Source: Bdellovibrio sp. ZAP7 (GTDB lineage Bacteria; Bdellovibrionota; UBA1018; CAIMNF01). Taken from it: 33,186 bases of DNA. The stretch's first letter is position 1. Each line of letters opens with the position of its first letter. The translations under genes were made by a program, and so were the position numbers. The notes below the pieces were generated by a model that was given only the letters and a program-made list of their open reading frames with translations, ran no database searches and had not been told where the DNA came from. Shown here piece by piece: positions 8,629-16,813 of this stretch. The stretch covers positions 1-33,186 of the forward strand of contig CAMCGZ010000025.1 in assembly GCA_945874535.1 (NCBI GenBank), read 5' to 3'.

Positions 8629-8653
8629 TTAATCAAGTCAAAAGGTTGATTAA
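8629..8653. promoter_or_regulatory. Inverted repeat in divergent intergenic region (possible operator)
   Basis: Perfect 8-base arms TTAATCAA (8629-8636) and TTGATTAA (8646-8653) separated by nine bases. They lie in the AT-rich spacer between the divergent protease and phosphatase genes, about 75 bases upstream of the plus-strand start. The symmetry and position fit a dimeric regulator site; this is inferred from shape only. Confidence 0.35.
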
Positions 8654-8702
8654 CAGCCCGCATGATGAGCGGTCAGTGCAGGGTTGGTCTTCGCAAAAGT
8701 CC

Positions 8703-8708
8703 TATAAT
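8703..8708 (+). promoter_or_regulatory. Consensus -10 element for the 8760 gene
   Basis: A perfect TATAAT lies 51 bases before the ATG at 8760. No good -35 is found 16 to 18 bases upstream; the best TTG there (8684) is too close. It may be an activator-dependent or weak promoter, and the inverted repeat at 8629-8653 lies near -80. Confidence 0.4.
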
Positions 8709-8759
8709 TTCAATTTATTGACTCTTGAACCCTTTAGGGTGTCCCTCAACAATGGGGGA

Positions 8760-10316
8760 ATGAAAATCCTTTTTGGACTGATGAGCGCAGTGGGCTTGGG
8801 GTGGGCCTCGGGACCAGCTTGGGCCGTTCCGGCCCCCGATTACCGCTTGGGGGTGGTTTTGGTGGTCGATCAGTTCCGCTCGGACTATTTGCTCCGATTC
8901 CGAAGGGACTTTAAATCCCCCTCGGAATCCGGTTACCGCATGCTCATGGAGCGAGGAGCTTACTTTCCTCTCGCGGATCACGGTCTGCTCCAAAACATGA
9001 CCGGCCCGGGCCACGCGGTGATCCTTTCCGGGTCCTATCCCTATCGGAATCAAATCTCGACCAACGTCTGGTTTGATCGGGAGAAGAAAAAACCGCAGTA
9101 CTGTGTTTCGGACGATTCCTTTCCGCTGGTCGGTCCCGGAGGAGAAGTGTCAGGGGCGCGCAACGGCGTATCGCCGCGCCTGATGAACGCCGACACAGTC
9201 GGAGACGAACTCAAAAATGCGGATCGTCCGTCCAGAGTGGTCAGCGTGGCGCTTAAGGACCGCGCAGCGGTTTTGATGGGGGGGAAGCGTGCGGATCATG
9301 CGGTCTGGTTCGATGACCGGAACTGCCAGTGGGTGACCAGCACCTTTTACGGTAAAACCCTGCCCGGCTTTGCCTTGGAGCAAAACCAGAAAAACGCCTC
9401 TCAGAAGTCGAAACTTCTATCCTGGGGCCCTTTCCGGGATTTCTCCTGGTGTTCGAAGGAAGGTCTTCAAACCCCCTTTGCGATGGAGAAGACTTTTGAA
9501 TTGGCCTTGGCTGCAGTCGATGAGTTGAAGCTGGGGCAAGGTCGTGACACGGATCTCCTTTTGGTGAGTCTGTCGAGTCACGATTACTATGGACACCATC
9601 ACGGACCGAACGACCCCCACATGAAGCAGATGGTGCTGGATGAGGATCGCCTAGTTTCCGAGTTTTTGAAAAAACTGGCAAAAAAAGTTCCCGGCGGATT
9701 GAAAGATAGCTGGATCGTCCTCACTGGCGATCACGGGATTCCACCGAGCGCACTCCCTCAGGACCGGATCCCGTCGGAGAATATCCCTCCCGAGCGTCTT
9801 CCTCGCTTGGTGGAAGAGGAAATGGAGAAAAAGTTCGGCAAGCCCCGGTCGGGCAAGTGGGTGGAGTCGGTCGTGGAGTTTCAAGTCTACTTCAATCCCG
9901 ATGCTTTGCGTGAAGCCTCACTGAAGCCGCAAGATGCACTCCGTGCGGTCCGCGAGCGCCTGCTGCGGGAACCGTATATCGATCAGGTGTGGGCGCGGGA
10001 TGAGATCCTGTATGAGCGTAAAATTCCGGCGGGTGAATACGGAAAAGTGGCCGACCGCACGCTGAGTCGAAACAGTGGCGACTGGATTGTGGTCCTCAAG
10101 CCTTTTTACTACAGTGACTCCTACCGGATCACCCACATGACGCACTACTCATACGATCGCTATGTTCCTTTGCTCTTTTACGGAAAAGGATTCAGGCCCG
10201 GAACCTACCGTCAAATCGTGAACATGGTAGACATCGCCCCGACGCTTTCCAGTTTGATGGGGGTACTGCCTCCGGCCCAGTCGGAAGGCCGGGTTCTGAC
10301 TGAAGTGTTGCGGTAA
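8760..10316 (+). CDS. Alkaline-phosphatase superfamily phosphomonoesterase/phosphodiesterase (PafA-like)
   Basis: A 518-residue exported metalloenzyme of the type I phosphodiesterase/nucleotide pyrophosphatase/alkaline phosphatase superfamily. The signal peptide spans residues 1-22. Two-zinc active-site elements are visible: Asp in VVLVVDQFRSD (about residue 37), the Thr nucleophile in NMTGPGHA (about 81), DYYGHHHGPND, then LTGDHG, and the late HMTHYSYDRYVPLLFYGKGF block with a ligand His. A Thr nucleophile within M-T-G-P-G-H-A fits PafA-type enzymes, which hydrolyse phosphate monoesters in the periplasm. I chose the ATG at 8760, preceded by GGGGGA, over upstream in-frame starts because the signal peptide starts there. 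The tail-specific protease gene follows 23 bases later on the same strand. The superfamily is certain; mono- or diesterase activity is not. Confidence 0.85.
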   Translation: MKILFGLMSAVGLGWASGPAWAVPAPDYRLGVVLVVDQFRSDYLLRFRRDFKSPSESGYRMLMERGAYFPLADHGLLQNMTGPGHAVILSGSYPYRNQISTNVWFDREKKKPQYCVSDDSFPLVGPGGEVSGARNGVSPRLMNADTVGDELKNADRPSRVVSVALKDRAAVLMGGKRADHAVWFDDRNCQWVTSTFYGKTLPGFALEQNQKNASQKSKLLSWGPFRDFSWCSKEGLQTPFAMEKTFELALAAVDELKLGQGRDTDLLLVSLSSHDYYGHHHGPNDPHMKQMVLDEDRLVSEFLKKLAKKVPGGLKDSWIVLTGDHGIPPSALPQDRIPSENIPPERLPRLVEEEMEKKFGKPRSGKWVESVVEFQVYFNPDALREASLKPQDALRAVRERLLREPYIDQVWARDEILYERKIPAGEYGKVADRTLSRNSGDWIVVLKPFYYSDSYRITHMTHYSYDRYVPLLFYGKGFRPGTYRQIVNMVDIAPTLSSLMGVLPPAQSEGRVLTEVLR

Positions 10317-10339
10317 TTCCTTAAAAATAAGAGACTCTA

Positions 10340-12328
10340 ATGACTATGAAACGCTCCACCTTTGTCCTGTCCCTCTTCGGATTCATTTCAATGCAGGCGA
10401 GTGCCCAGACCTTGCACTGCCAACAGGTTCCATCCCTCATCAATGTGTTCATGAGCAATCACATCTCGGTGAATCAACTCACTCCGGAGTTGAAGGGGCG
10501 GACGGTGAGCCTGTTCCTGAAATTCATGGATCCGAACAAGCAGATGTTCTATCGGAAGGATGCCGAGCGGATGAAAACCCAGCTCGAGTCGCTTTTCGAC
10601 ACGATGAAGAGCGGAAATTGCGCCGCCCTGAACGAAATGAGTTCTGTGATCGTGGAGCGTTCGACCGAGAATCTCAAAATTGCCTCCGAGAAGCTTTCCA
10701 AAGACTTCGCGCTGAAGCCCGAGCTCAAGTATCAGACCGATACCAAAAAGCGCGACTACCCGGCGGACGTGATCGAGAAACGAGCCTTGCTCGAGGCGGC
10801 GATTCACACGCAGGTGGCCACCATCATGGCCGGTGATGTGAAGCTCGATAAAGCCAAAGAACAGCTCGTGAAGCGCTATGAGCTCGCCCTGAAGCGTGCA
10901 AAGGAGCTCACCCTCGGCAAGATGATCAACACCTTTGCCGAAGCCTTCGCCCATGCGCTCGATCCGCACTCCGATTACCTGTCTCCCGAGCAGCTCGATG
11001 AGTTCCGCATCAACATGGGGCTCTCACTCGAGGGCATCGGCGTATCACTCAGTTCGGATGACGGTTACACGATTGTCCAGGAGATCATCCCCGGCGGTAG
11101 CGCTGACCGCGCCAATGCGCTTCAGCCCAAGGATAAGATCATGGCAGTCGCCCAAGAGGGAAAAGAACCCGTCAATATCATCGATATGGAGCTTTCCGAC
11201 GTGGTCAAGATGATCCGGGGTAAAAAGGGAACCAAGGTGAAGCTCACCATCGTCCGGATGAAGGGGGGCAAGAGCTCCACCTTCGATGTGACAATCGTCC
11301 GCGACAAAGTGGACATGCGCGATCAAGCGGCCAAGGTCGAGTACCAGACCCGCAAGCTCGGCGGTAAGACCTATCAGATCGCGGTGATCGATTTGCCCTC
11401 GTTCTACGGCGGTTCGGATCGGAACTCCCGCGATTGTTACGAGGATATCAAGAAAATCGTCGAGGATGCGGTTCGTAAAAAAGTCGACGGCATTGTGCTC
11501 GATCTTTCGCGGAACGGAGGCGGCTTGCTCCAGGATGCCGTCCGGATCGCAGGGCTCTTCATCAAACGTGGCGGAGTCGTGGCCACTCAGGACGGGAAGA
11601 AGAATCGCGAGATCCTCGCGGACGAGGATTCCCGCGTGGTGTTCAGCGGGCCTTTGCTGATCCTGACTTCCCGTGACAGCGCTTCGGCGTCTGAAATTCT
11701 CGCCGGTGCGATGAAAGACTACCGGCGCGCGCTCATCGTCGGGGGAGACCACACCTACGGCAAAGGATCAGTCCAGATCCTGAATCAGCTCCCCTTCAAT
11801 CTCGGTGCGATGAAGCTGACCACCCAGATGTTCTATCTGCCCGGGGGTGTTTCAACCCAGTTCGTCGGGGTGAGTTCGGACATCTCGATGCCCGGTTACG
11901 AAGATACCGACGACCGCGGTGAGCAATTCATGGATTATGCTCTTCCGCCGTCCCGTACCGAGCCGTTCACCGCGCATGATGCCGCCAATAGCCAGGATCT
12001 CAAAGAGCAGTGGAATCCGATCAACGAAGGGCTCGTGAAGCACCTGAAGGAGCGTTCCTCCAAGCGGGTGGCCGAGAATTCCGAGTTCGCAGACATCCGC
12101 AAAGATCTTGAAGAGGCCAAGAAAAACGAAGGTTGGATCAAGGTCGGCGAAATCATGAACCGGATGAGCAAGGACAAGAACAAGCGCAAAGAGAAAAAGG
12201 ACCTCGCCTCCACGGCCAAGGGTCGCCGATCTTTGTGGCTGAAAGATCCCCATGTTCAGGAGTCCATCCAGATCATGGCGGATTGGCTGGAGCGCGATTC
12301 CTCGGGTGTCCCGGTCGGAGCGAAGTGA
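10340..12328 (+). CDS. prc: Tail-specific protease / C-terminal processing peptidase (S41)
   Basis: A 662-residue periplasmic protease close in length to Escherichia coli Prc/Tsp (682). It recognises nonpolar C-termini and trims or degrades periplasmic proteins, including cell-wall enzymes in other species. Residues 1-22 form a signal peptide. An N-terminal helical region runs to about residue 225 and contains FAHALDPHSDYLSPEQL. A PDZ domain follows at about 230-320 (LEGIGVSLSSDDGY onward). The catalytic S41 core includes VLDLSRNGGGLLQDA, the serine in SASASE (Ser 449) and the lysine in YGKGSVQ (Lys 475), which form the Ser/Lys dyad. A C-terminal helical, Lys-rich tail matches the long Prc type rather than the shorter CtpA. 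The ribosome site is weak; ATGs at 10340 and 10346 are both possible. The gene 24 bases upstream is on the same strand and probably co-transcribed. Confidence 0.93.
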   Translation: MTMKRSTFVLSLFGFISMQASAQTLHCQQVPSLINVFMSNHISVNQLTPELKGRTVSLFLKFMDPNKQMFYRKDAERMKTQLESLFDTMKSGNCAALNEMSSVIVERSTENLKIASEKLSKDFALKPELKYQTDTKKRDYPADVIEKRALLEAAIHTQVATIMAGDVKLDKAKEQLVKRYELALKRAKELTLGKMINTFAEAFAHALDPHSDYLSPEQLDEFRINMGLSLEGIGVSLSSDDGYTIVQEIIPGGSADRANALQPKDKIMAVAQEGKEPVNIIDMELSDVVKMIRGKKGTKVKLTIVRMKGGKSSTFDVTIVRDKVDMRDQAAKVEYQTRKLGGKTYQIAVIDLPSFYGGSDRNSRDCYEDIKKIVEDAVRKKVDGIVLDLSRNGGGLLQDAVRIAGLFIKRGGVVATQDGKKNREILADEDSRVVFSGPLLILTSRDSASASEILAGAMKDYRRALIVGGDHTYGKGSVQILNQLPFNLGAMKLTTQMFYLPGGVSTQFVGVSSDISMPGYEDTDDRGEQFMDYALPPSRTEPFTAHDAANSQDLKEQWNPINEGLVKHLKERSSKRVAENSEFADIRKDLEEAKKNEGWIKVGEIMNRMSKDKNKRKEKKDLASTAKGRRSLWLKDPHVQESIQIMADWLERDSSGVPVGAK

Positions 12329-12341
12329 TCGCGGTTCCGTT

Positions 12342-12800
12342 TCACTTTCCCGGAAACACAAGGGTAGGTAGAGCGGTTCCGGGCTTGACCGGCAGGGATG
12401 GTGCAGTACCCATCGAAGAGGGGGGTGGCTGAACCGGCATCTTCTTTTGGGGGAGCTTGGGGGCTGTCGAAAGTTTCGCAGCCGGCTCTTGCCCCGCCTG
12501 GTTCCGCTTGTCCTGCTGCCCGGTTTTTCCTTCCGAGTCTTTTTCGTCGGAGTCTCCGTCGTCCTCCGTCTTTGATTCAGCCTGAGTGGAGTGGACGGTC
12601 ACTCCAGCATCGCCCTTCAGTTTCTGCTCACTTACAGGTCCCTTAGAGTCTTCTGTCGCTTTCTCGAGTGCGAGATTCTTCAATTGCTCCAAACGGAGGC
12701 GTTGATGGCGTGCTTCGGGGGTTTCCGCCTGGGCTGATTCAGTGATGGGTGCCAGGGTTAAACAAAATAAGTTTAAAAATGTGTACAAAATGACTCGCAT
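12342..12800 (-). CDS. Small exported low-complexity protein of unknown function
   Basis: A 152-residue protein with a signal peptide (residues 1-26, VILYTFLNLFCLTLAPI and an AQA-E cleavage site). The mature part begins with a basic helix (EARHQRLRLEQLKNLALEKA), then a highly acidic, Ser/Asp/Glu/Lys-rich region, then a Gln/Pro-rich tail (KLPQKKMPVQPPPSS), all of which looks disordered. The ATG at 12800 is preferred over one at 12836 because the signal peptide starts there. It ends 13 bases from the convergent protease gene and is divergent from the cysteine-rich protein gene at 12849, only 48 bases away. No function can be assigned; a periplasmic linker or scaffold protein is conceivable. Confidence 0.65.
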   Translation of the reverse strand: MRVILYTFLNLFCLTLAPITESAQAETPEARHQRLRLEQLKNLALEKATEDSKGPVSEQKLKGDAGVTVHSTQAESKTEDDGDSDEKDSEGKTGQQDKRNQAGQEPAAKLSTAPKLPQKKMPVQPPPSSMGTAPSLPVKPGTALPTLVFPGK

Positions 12801-12801
12801 G

Positions 12802-12830
12802 TTGAACAGCCTAACATTGCGCGTTATTCT
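12802..12830 (+). promoter_or_regulatory. Promoter candidate for the 12849 gene
   Basis: -35 TTGAAC (12802-12807), a 17-base spacer, and -10 TATTCT (12825-12830); each box has four of six consensus bases. The predicted start lies about 12 bases before the ATG at 12849. The site sits within the 48-base gap between divergent genes, so the two start regions are nearly back to back. Confidence 0.4.
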
Positions 12831-12848
12831 TCTCAAAGGGGTGTTCTG

Positions 12849-14276
12849 ATGATTTCTCGGGGTTTGATTTGGAGACGTGTCGGGTGGTTACTCGCGAGTG
12901 TGTCTTTTTGGATCGGGACAGGGGCCTGGTCGGAGGAGAAACTCGAGGTGGCCTGTTTGGGGTCTGACGGGAAGGTGAAGAACGCACTTCCCGAGGATGT
13001 GTGTAAAGCCATTCTTCCCAAGTGCTCTGATTTGCTTTCTAAAAACTCCAAGGAAGTGCGTCGGATGCTTTCCATGAAAATCATGGGTTACTACAAAGGG
13101 CTGGATCTGGATCTAGATCGGTCCACTAAAGACAACCTGGTGGGGGCTTCGTTGTCGATTCCGGTGTGCAGTGTGGTGGGTCACGATCTTTCGAGAACGG
13201 GGGATGAAGAGCTCTGGCAACAATCAGTCGGCAACCGGGCATCCTGTGGCAAAGCGCCTTACATGACCGGGAAGAGCGGTTCGAAGAGGCTATATCTCCG
13301 TTTTCAGGGCGACGAGGGGAGTGCCTGGGGCGCTTGGATGATGGGGGCTTACCCTTGGGGCATTCGATCTGCGAGTTTCGATTTTTTGAAATCGCTCAAT
13401 GCGGATCTTTCCAACTTGGACGAGCTGCTGAAGTCGGACGTGACCAAGGCCAGAAAAGCTGAGTATGCGCAAGTGGAGGCATCATCCCGAAAATTTTATC
13501 GGGATCTCGAAGCCCCCGCAAAAGCAGTCTGTGATTCAGGTGCCACCGATGTGGGCGAGAAGTGCACCAACGGCGGATTCTCGATCACCGACCCGGCCAT
13601 ACGGATCTGTACCCTTTACAGAGCCCAGTTGGCCACCTCGGGCGCGGCGCTTTCGAGCTTGATGACGGCCGAGATCGTGGCTCGCGCCCAAGTACGCCAT
13701 GATTCCATTTTCAAGAGTGTGATCGCTAATCAAGTCCGTCCGGGGTCTGGATCCAACGGAATCATGAATCAGCTGATTCACGCATGTAATCGTTACACCT
13801 ATGAGGGTGATAGCACAGGAGGGGGCGGTTGCGGTTACAGCAGGCGGCACTACCTCGCAACCGTGGGTTCATGCTTGGGCAATGGAACCACCTACCGCGC
13901 TTTTGCGAGTTGGCATGTGGCAGAAGGAAGCAGTTACACTTGTCGTAGGGAGGGGCAGCGGATTTCCCGATTCAGTCTGACGGATGGTAAAATCCTGACC
14001 AGCAAGGGTGTGCAAGGGGGGGGCTGGTACACCTATGCACTTTCGCCGGCAGCTGGGGTCATCACTACTTTTTATGGAAGCGGACTCGGTGGTTTGACAT
14101 CAGGGGTGAATACCTCTGACCCGAGACTCACCCGACAAAACGGATTTGCGGGCGCGATGGAGTTTGTGATTAGAAAGCTGATCTGTGGTGCGGAACGGCG
14201 GGATATTTCTACCCCGCGCTGTGACACCAGCGAAGCAACGGGGATTCCAGACAAACCTTCGGACATCAGTTGGTGA
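12849..14276 (+). CDS. Exported cysteine-rich protein of unknown function
   Basis: A 475-residue protein with a signal peptide (WLLASVSFWIGTGAWS). I do not recognise it. The mature part holds 14 cysteines, an even number that suggests several disulfides in the periplasm or outside the cell. Near the mature N-terminus it has V-A-C-L-G-S-D-G (Cys 36), a motif partly shared with the next gene. A Gly-rich stretch (STGGGGCGYSRRHY, then GSCLGNGTTYRAFASWHV) lies near residues 322-360, and Gly-rich loops follow (GVQGGGWYTYALSPAAG). The C-terminal part with NGFAGAMEFVIRKLICGAE looks folded. The start follows a GGGG ribosome site and the promoter candidate at 12802-12830. The next gene begins 10 bases after this stop, so the two are almost certainly co-expressed. 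Confidence 0.75.
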   Translation: MISRGLIWRRVGWLLASVSFWIGTGAWSEEKLEVACLGSDGKVKNALPEDVCKAILPKCSDLLSKNSKEVRRMLSMKIMGYYKGLDLDLDRSTKDNLVGASLSIPVCSVVGHDLSRTGDEELWQQSVGNRASCGKAPYMTGKSGSKRLYLRFQGDEGSAWGAWMMGAYPWGIRSASFDFLKSLNADLSNLDELLKSDVTKARKAEYAQVEASSRKFYRDLEAPAKAVCDSGATDVGEKCTNGGFSITDPAIRICTLYRAQLATSGAALSSLMTAEIVARAQVRHDSIFKSVIANQVRPGSGSNGIMNQLIHACNRYTYEGDSTGGGGCGYSRRHYLATVGSCLGNGTTYRAFASWHVAEGSSYTCRREGQRISRFSLTDGKILTSKGVQGGGWYTYALSPAAGVITTFYGSGLGGLTSGVNTSDPRLTRQNGFAGAMEFVIRKLICGAERRDISTPRCDTSEATGIPDKPSDISW

Positions 14277-14286
14277 GGAAAAAATC

Positions 14287-15159
14287 ATGAAATACTTTTT
14301 AGTTTTGTGGTTTGGGGTGGCAATGTTTTGGGGTGTGACCACCTCGGCGGCGGAGGTTGGGGTCGAGTTGAACTACGCCTGCGTGGGGATCGATGGTATT
14401 CCGATCACGAGCGGAAGTTCCCTGGCAGGACAGTGTTGTTCCGGAGGGAGTCTGGTTTCAAATCCTCCCGCAGCATGTCGGGCGGGCTTTGGAAGCATCA
14501 TTTCGAGCGCAGGGGGGGGCGTGGCCCAGCACCTGAATCAGGCGATCAAAGAGCTCGGACAAGTGGCCCATTTATCAGGAACGACTGCCAATTACGACAA
14601 TCCTCAGAATGTCGTGCCGGTAGCGGACTCTCAAGCCATGACGGCCGGCACGGGCGGGAGCCAAGGGAGCGGTGGAAGGGGTGAATCAGGGATCGCCTCC
14701 GGAGCGGCGGGAGAATCTGAAGAAGGTTCTGGTGCTTCCGGCGGTGCGGGTGGGGCTGGTGGTGGAGGAATCGCCGGTGGCGGCCTGGGAACTCCCGGCG
14801 GTACCAAGCGGCTGAAGGATAAGGCCGAAGAAGAGGCCCTGCTTGAAGCTGGAAAATACAAGAGCGCCGCAGGCAAAGACGGTAAAGGCGGCAAAGAAAG
14901 TGGCAATCCTTTCGATTTCTTCGGTCGTCGGGATTCCGGTGGAGTGAAAGCGGGCGGACCAGGCCAGGGGGCACTTCGATTCGGGGCCGCTCCGGCCGCA
15001 GGCGATGCTGGAAATGCAGCTCCGCGTTCGGAGGACGATCGGGATTATCTGTCCCGAATCAATCAGGGCGACAGTATCTTCAAGGTCGTATCGAAGCGTT
15101 ATGTGAAGGAAACGGTCCGGAACAACGTTGCGGGCGTTGAAAAGTTGCCTGCTGAGTGA
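14287..15159 (+). CDS. Exported glycine-rich protein of unknown function
   Basis: A 290-residue protein with a signal peptide (residues 1-22, ending TTSAA-E). The mature N-terminus has Y-A-C-V-G-I-D-G (Cys 32), then a vicinal Cys pair (GQCCSGG) and a fourth Cys. About residues 115-175 are very rich in Gly, Ala, Ser and Glu (for example GGAGGAGGGGIAGGG), typical of a flexible or surface-exposed linker. A mixed-charge region and a short C-terminal block with DYLSRINQGDSIFKVVSKRY follow. The start at 14287 has a GAGGA site seven bases upstream; an upstream in-frame extension would overlap the previous gene and lacks a signal peptide. Its shared motif with the preceding gene and tight spacing suggest a pair that acts together. 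The MFS gene follows after 12 bases. Confidence 0.72.
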   Translation: MKYFLVLWFGVAMFWGVTTSAAEVGVELNYACVGIDGIPITSGSSLAGQCCSGGSLVSNPPAACRAGFGSIISSAGGGVAQHLNQAIKELGQVAHLSGTTANYDNPQNVVPVADSQAMTAGTGGSQGSGGRGESGIASGAAGESEEGSGASGGAGGAGGGGIAGGGLGTPGGTKRLKDKAEEEALLEAGKYKSAAGKDGKGGKESGNPFDFFGRRDSGGVKAGGPGQGALRFGAAPAAGDAGNAAPRSEDDRDYLSRINQGDSIFKVVSKRYVKETVRNNVAGVEKLPAE

Positions 15160-15171
15160 TGTAGTGGGGGC

Positions 15172-16401
15172 ATGAAGTCTGCTTCGACCCGCGTTTCTTT
15201 GTTGAACTCCGCCGTAGTGGTGGCGGCGCTCGGATATTTTGTCGACATCTATGATCTCCTTCTGTTCAGTATCGTCAGAGTCGATAGCCTCAAGTCTCTC
15301 GGCTTTGCCGGCCGCGAGATGGAAGTAGGAGCCCACCTTCACAACATCCAGATGACCGGCTTGATGCTGGGTGGAATCCTCTGGGGAGTCCTGGGAGATA
15401 AAAAGGGGAGACTCTCCGTACTGTTCGGATCCATTTTTCTGTACTCGATTGCGAACCTCCTGAACGGATACGCGGACACATTTACAGAGTATGCCTTTTG
15501 CCGGTTTTTTGCGGGTTTGGGCTTGGCCGGAGAATTGGGAGCGGGAATCACTCTCGTAGCCGAGACCCTCCCTGCTCATTTGCGAGGCTATGGCACCATG
15601 ATTGTGGCCACCGTCGGGGTCTCGGGAGCGGTGGTGGGCGGGTGGGTGGCCCAGGTGTTTGATTGGCGTACCTCCTTCAAGATCGGTGGAGTGCTCGGGT
15701 TCTTGCTGCTGGTGCTCCGGATTGGAGTGTCTGAATCCGGTATTTTCCAGCACATCAAAGAAACCAAGGTAAAACGGGGCAGTTTTTTCAGTCTGTTCAA
15801 TCATCTCGATCGTTTCCGTCGCTTCGGGTTGACCATCCTGATGGGAGTTCCCATCTGGCTCACCATCGGCATTCTAGTCAACTACGCGCCGGAGTTCGCC
15901 ATCCAATGGGGAGTGATCGGCACCGTGAGTACCGCCAAGGCGGTGATGTCCTGCTATGGCGGATTCGTTTTCGGTGATTTTCTTTTCGGTGTTCTCAGTC
16001 AGTGGATGAAGAGCCGGAATCGGGCGGTGTTGATCGCGATCTTGTTGAACTCGATCGCAGCACTGTATTACCTGCTTGCGATGGAGGGTGCGAGTCCTGA
16101 AAAGGTTTACTGGATGTGCGGTATCCTCGGGACCACGGGGGGGTACTGGGCGGTGGTTTGCACCATCGCTGCCGAGCAGTTCGGTACCAACCTCAGGGCG
16201 ACTGTCGCCACAGCGGTGCCGAATTTCATCCGATTCGCTCTCGTGCCGATGAATCTGGCACTTCTGTCTTTGAAGCCTTCCTTCGGAATCGTGCGTGCGG
16301 CCATCATGGTCGGGGCGGTGGTGATCGTGGTCGCCCTCCTTTCCTTGAGAGGGCTCAAGGACTCCTACGGAAAGGATCTCGACTTTGTCGAACCGATCTA
16401 G
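15172..16401 (+). CDS. MFS transporter (metabolite:proton symporter-like)
   Basis: A 409-residue inner-membrane protein with about 12 hydrophobic segments, the usual size for the major facilitator superfamily. The loop 2-3 signature is present as GVLGDKKGRLSVLFGS (about residues 67-82). A second conserved region, RFFAGLGLAGELGAGITLVAE (about 109-129), with its acidic residue in TM4, followed by LPAHLRGYG, resembles sugar and organic-acid symporters. The N-terminal half has VAALGYFVDIYDLLLFSIV, where a conserved Asp lies in TM1, as in sialic-acid and aromatic-acid transporters. The substrate cannot be deduced. It is preceded at 12 bases by an exported Gly-rich protein and overlaps the next gene by 17 bases, so it lies within a long operon. 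Confidence 0.9.
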   Translation: MKSASTRVSLLNSAVVVAALGYFVDIYDLLLFSIVRVDSLKSLGFAGREMEVGAHLHNIQMTGLMLGGILWGVLGDKKGRLSVLFGSIFLYSIANLLNGYADTFTEYAFCRFFAGLGLAGELGAGITLVAETLPAHLRGYGTMIVATVGVSGAVVGGWVAQVFDWRTSFKIGGVLGFLLLVLRIGVSESGIFQHIKETKVKRGSFFSLFNHLDRFRRFGLTILMGVPIWLTIGILVNYAPEFAIQWGVIGTVSTAKAVMSCYGGFVFGDFLFGVLSQWMKSRNRAVLIAILLNSIAALYYLLAMEGASPEKVYWMCGILGTTGGYWAVVCTIAAEQFGTNLRATVATAVPNFIRFALVPMNLALLSLKPSFGIVRAAIMVGAVVIVVALLSLRGLKDSYGKDLDFVEPI

Positions 16402-16813
16402 GAAGGCGCAAGTCTGGATCGCACGGAGAAAAGTCTCCGGAGTCGAGGTTCTCTTGTTCCGCGTCCGTGAAGATCGGGGCGGGGGTTGGCATCCCGTCAC
16501 CGGGGGGGTCGATCCCGAGGAATCGTTTATCGAGGGAGCCAAGCGGGAGCTTGCCGAGGAGACCGGGTTCGATTCTGACCTGGGGGTCTGGTTCGATCTC
16601 GAGATCGAGCTGAAGTTCGAGAGCAGATTCGGACCTGCGAAGGAGCGGGCTTTCGGATTTTGTCTGGCGGGACCGGGTGCCGATCCCGTGCTGGATCCGA
16701 AAGAACATGTGGAATCCCGGTGGGAATCGATTGACCGGGCCTTGGACCTCGTCGCCTATGAATTTCAACGCGATGCACTCCGGCGTTTTTCGTGCTACCT
16801 TGGGGAGTCATGA
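16385..16813 (+). CDS. Nudix hydrolase
   Basis: A 142-residue cytoplasmic hydrolase for nucleoside diphosphates linked to another group. The Nudix box is complete: G (first Gly of TGG), five residues, E, seven residues, then RELAEETGF, matching GX5EX7REUXEEXGU, which coordinates the Mg ions. A GGGWHPVTGG segment just before the box resembles dATP pyrophosphohydrolase (NudB) members, so it may hydrolyse dihydroneopterin triphosphate or (d)NTPs. That is a guess from length and context. The start appears to be TTG at 16385, within the end of the MFS gene, with an AAGGA site eight bases upstream and no suitable ATG before the core. Its stop overlaps the ATG of MutS2 (ATGA), so these genes are translationally coupled. 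Confidence 0.88.
   Translation: MSNRSRKAQVWIARRKVSGVEVLLFRVREDRGGGWHPVTGGVDPEESFIEGAKRELAEETGFDSDLGVWFDLEIELKFESRFGPAKERAFGFCLAGPGADPVLDPKEHVESRWESIDRALDLVAYEFQRDALRRFSCYLGES

Noticed and set aside
11045-11752. Minus-strand reading frame of 235 codons inside prc
   Set aside because: Antisense to the PDZ and catalytic parts of the protease; no signal, motif or ribosome site.
12329-12360. Possible terminator between prc and the convergent small gene
   Set aside because: Only an imperfect GGTTCCG/CGGAAAC pairing with a mismatch and no T-run.
14686-15804. Long minus-strand reading frame of 372 codons
   Set aside because: It lies antisense to both the Gly-rich exported protein and the MFS transporter, which have signal peptides, ribosome sites and recognisable families. 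Its translation is His/Arg/Gln-rich without any domain I know.
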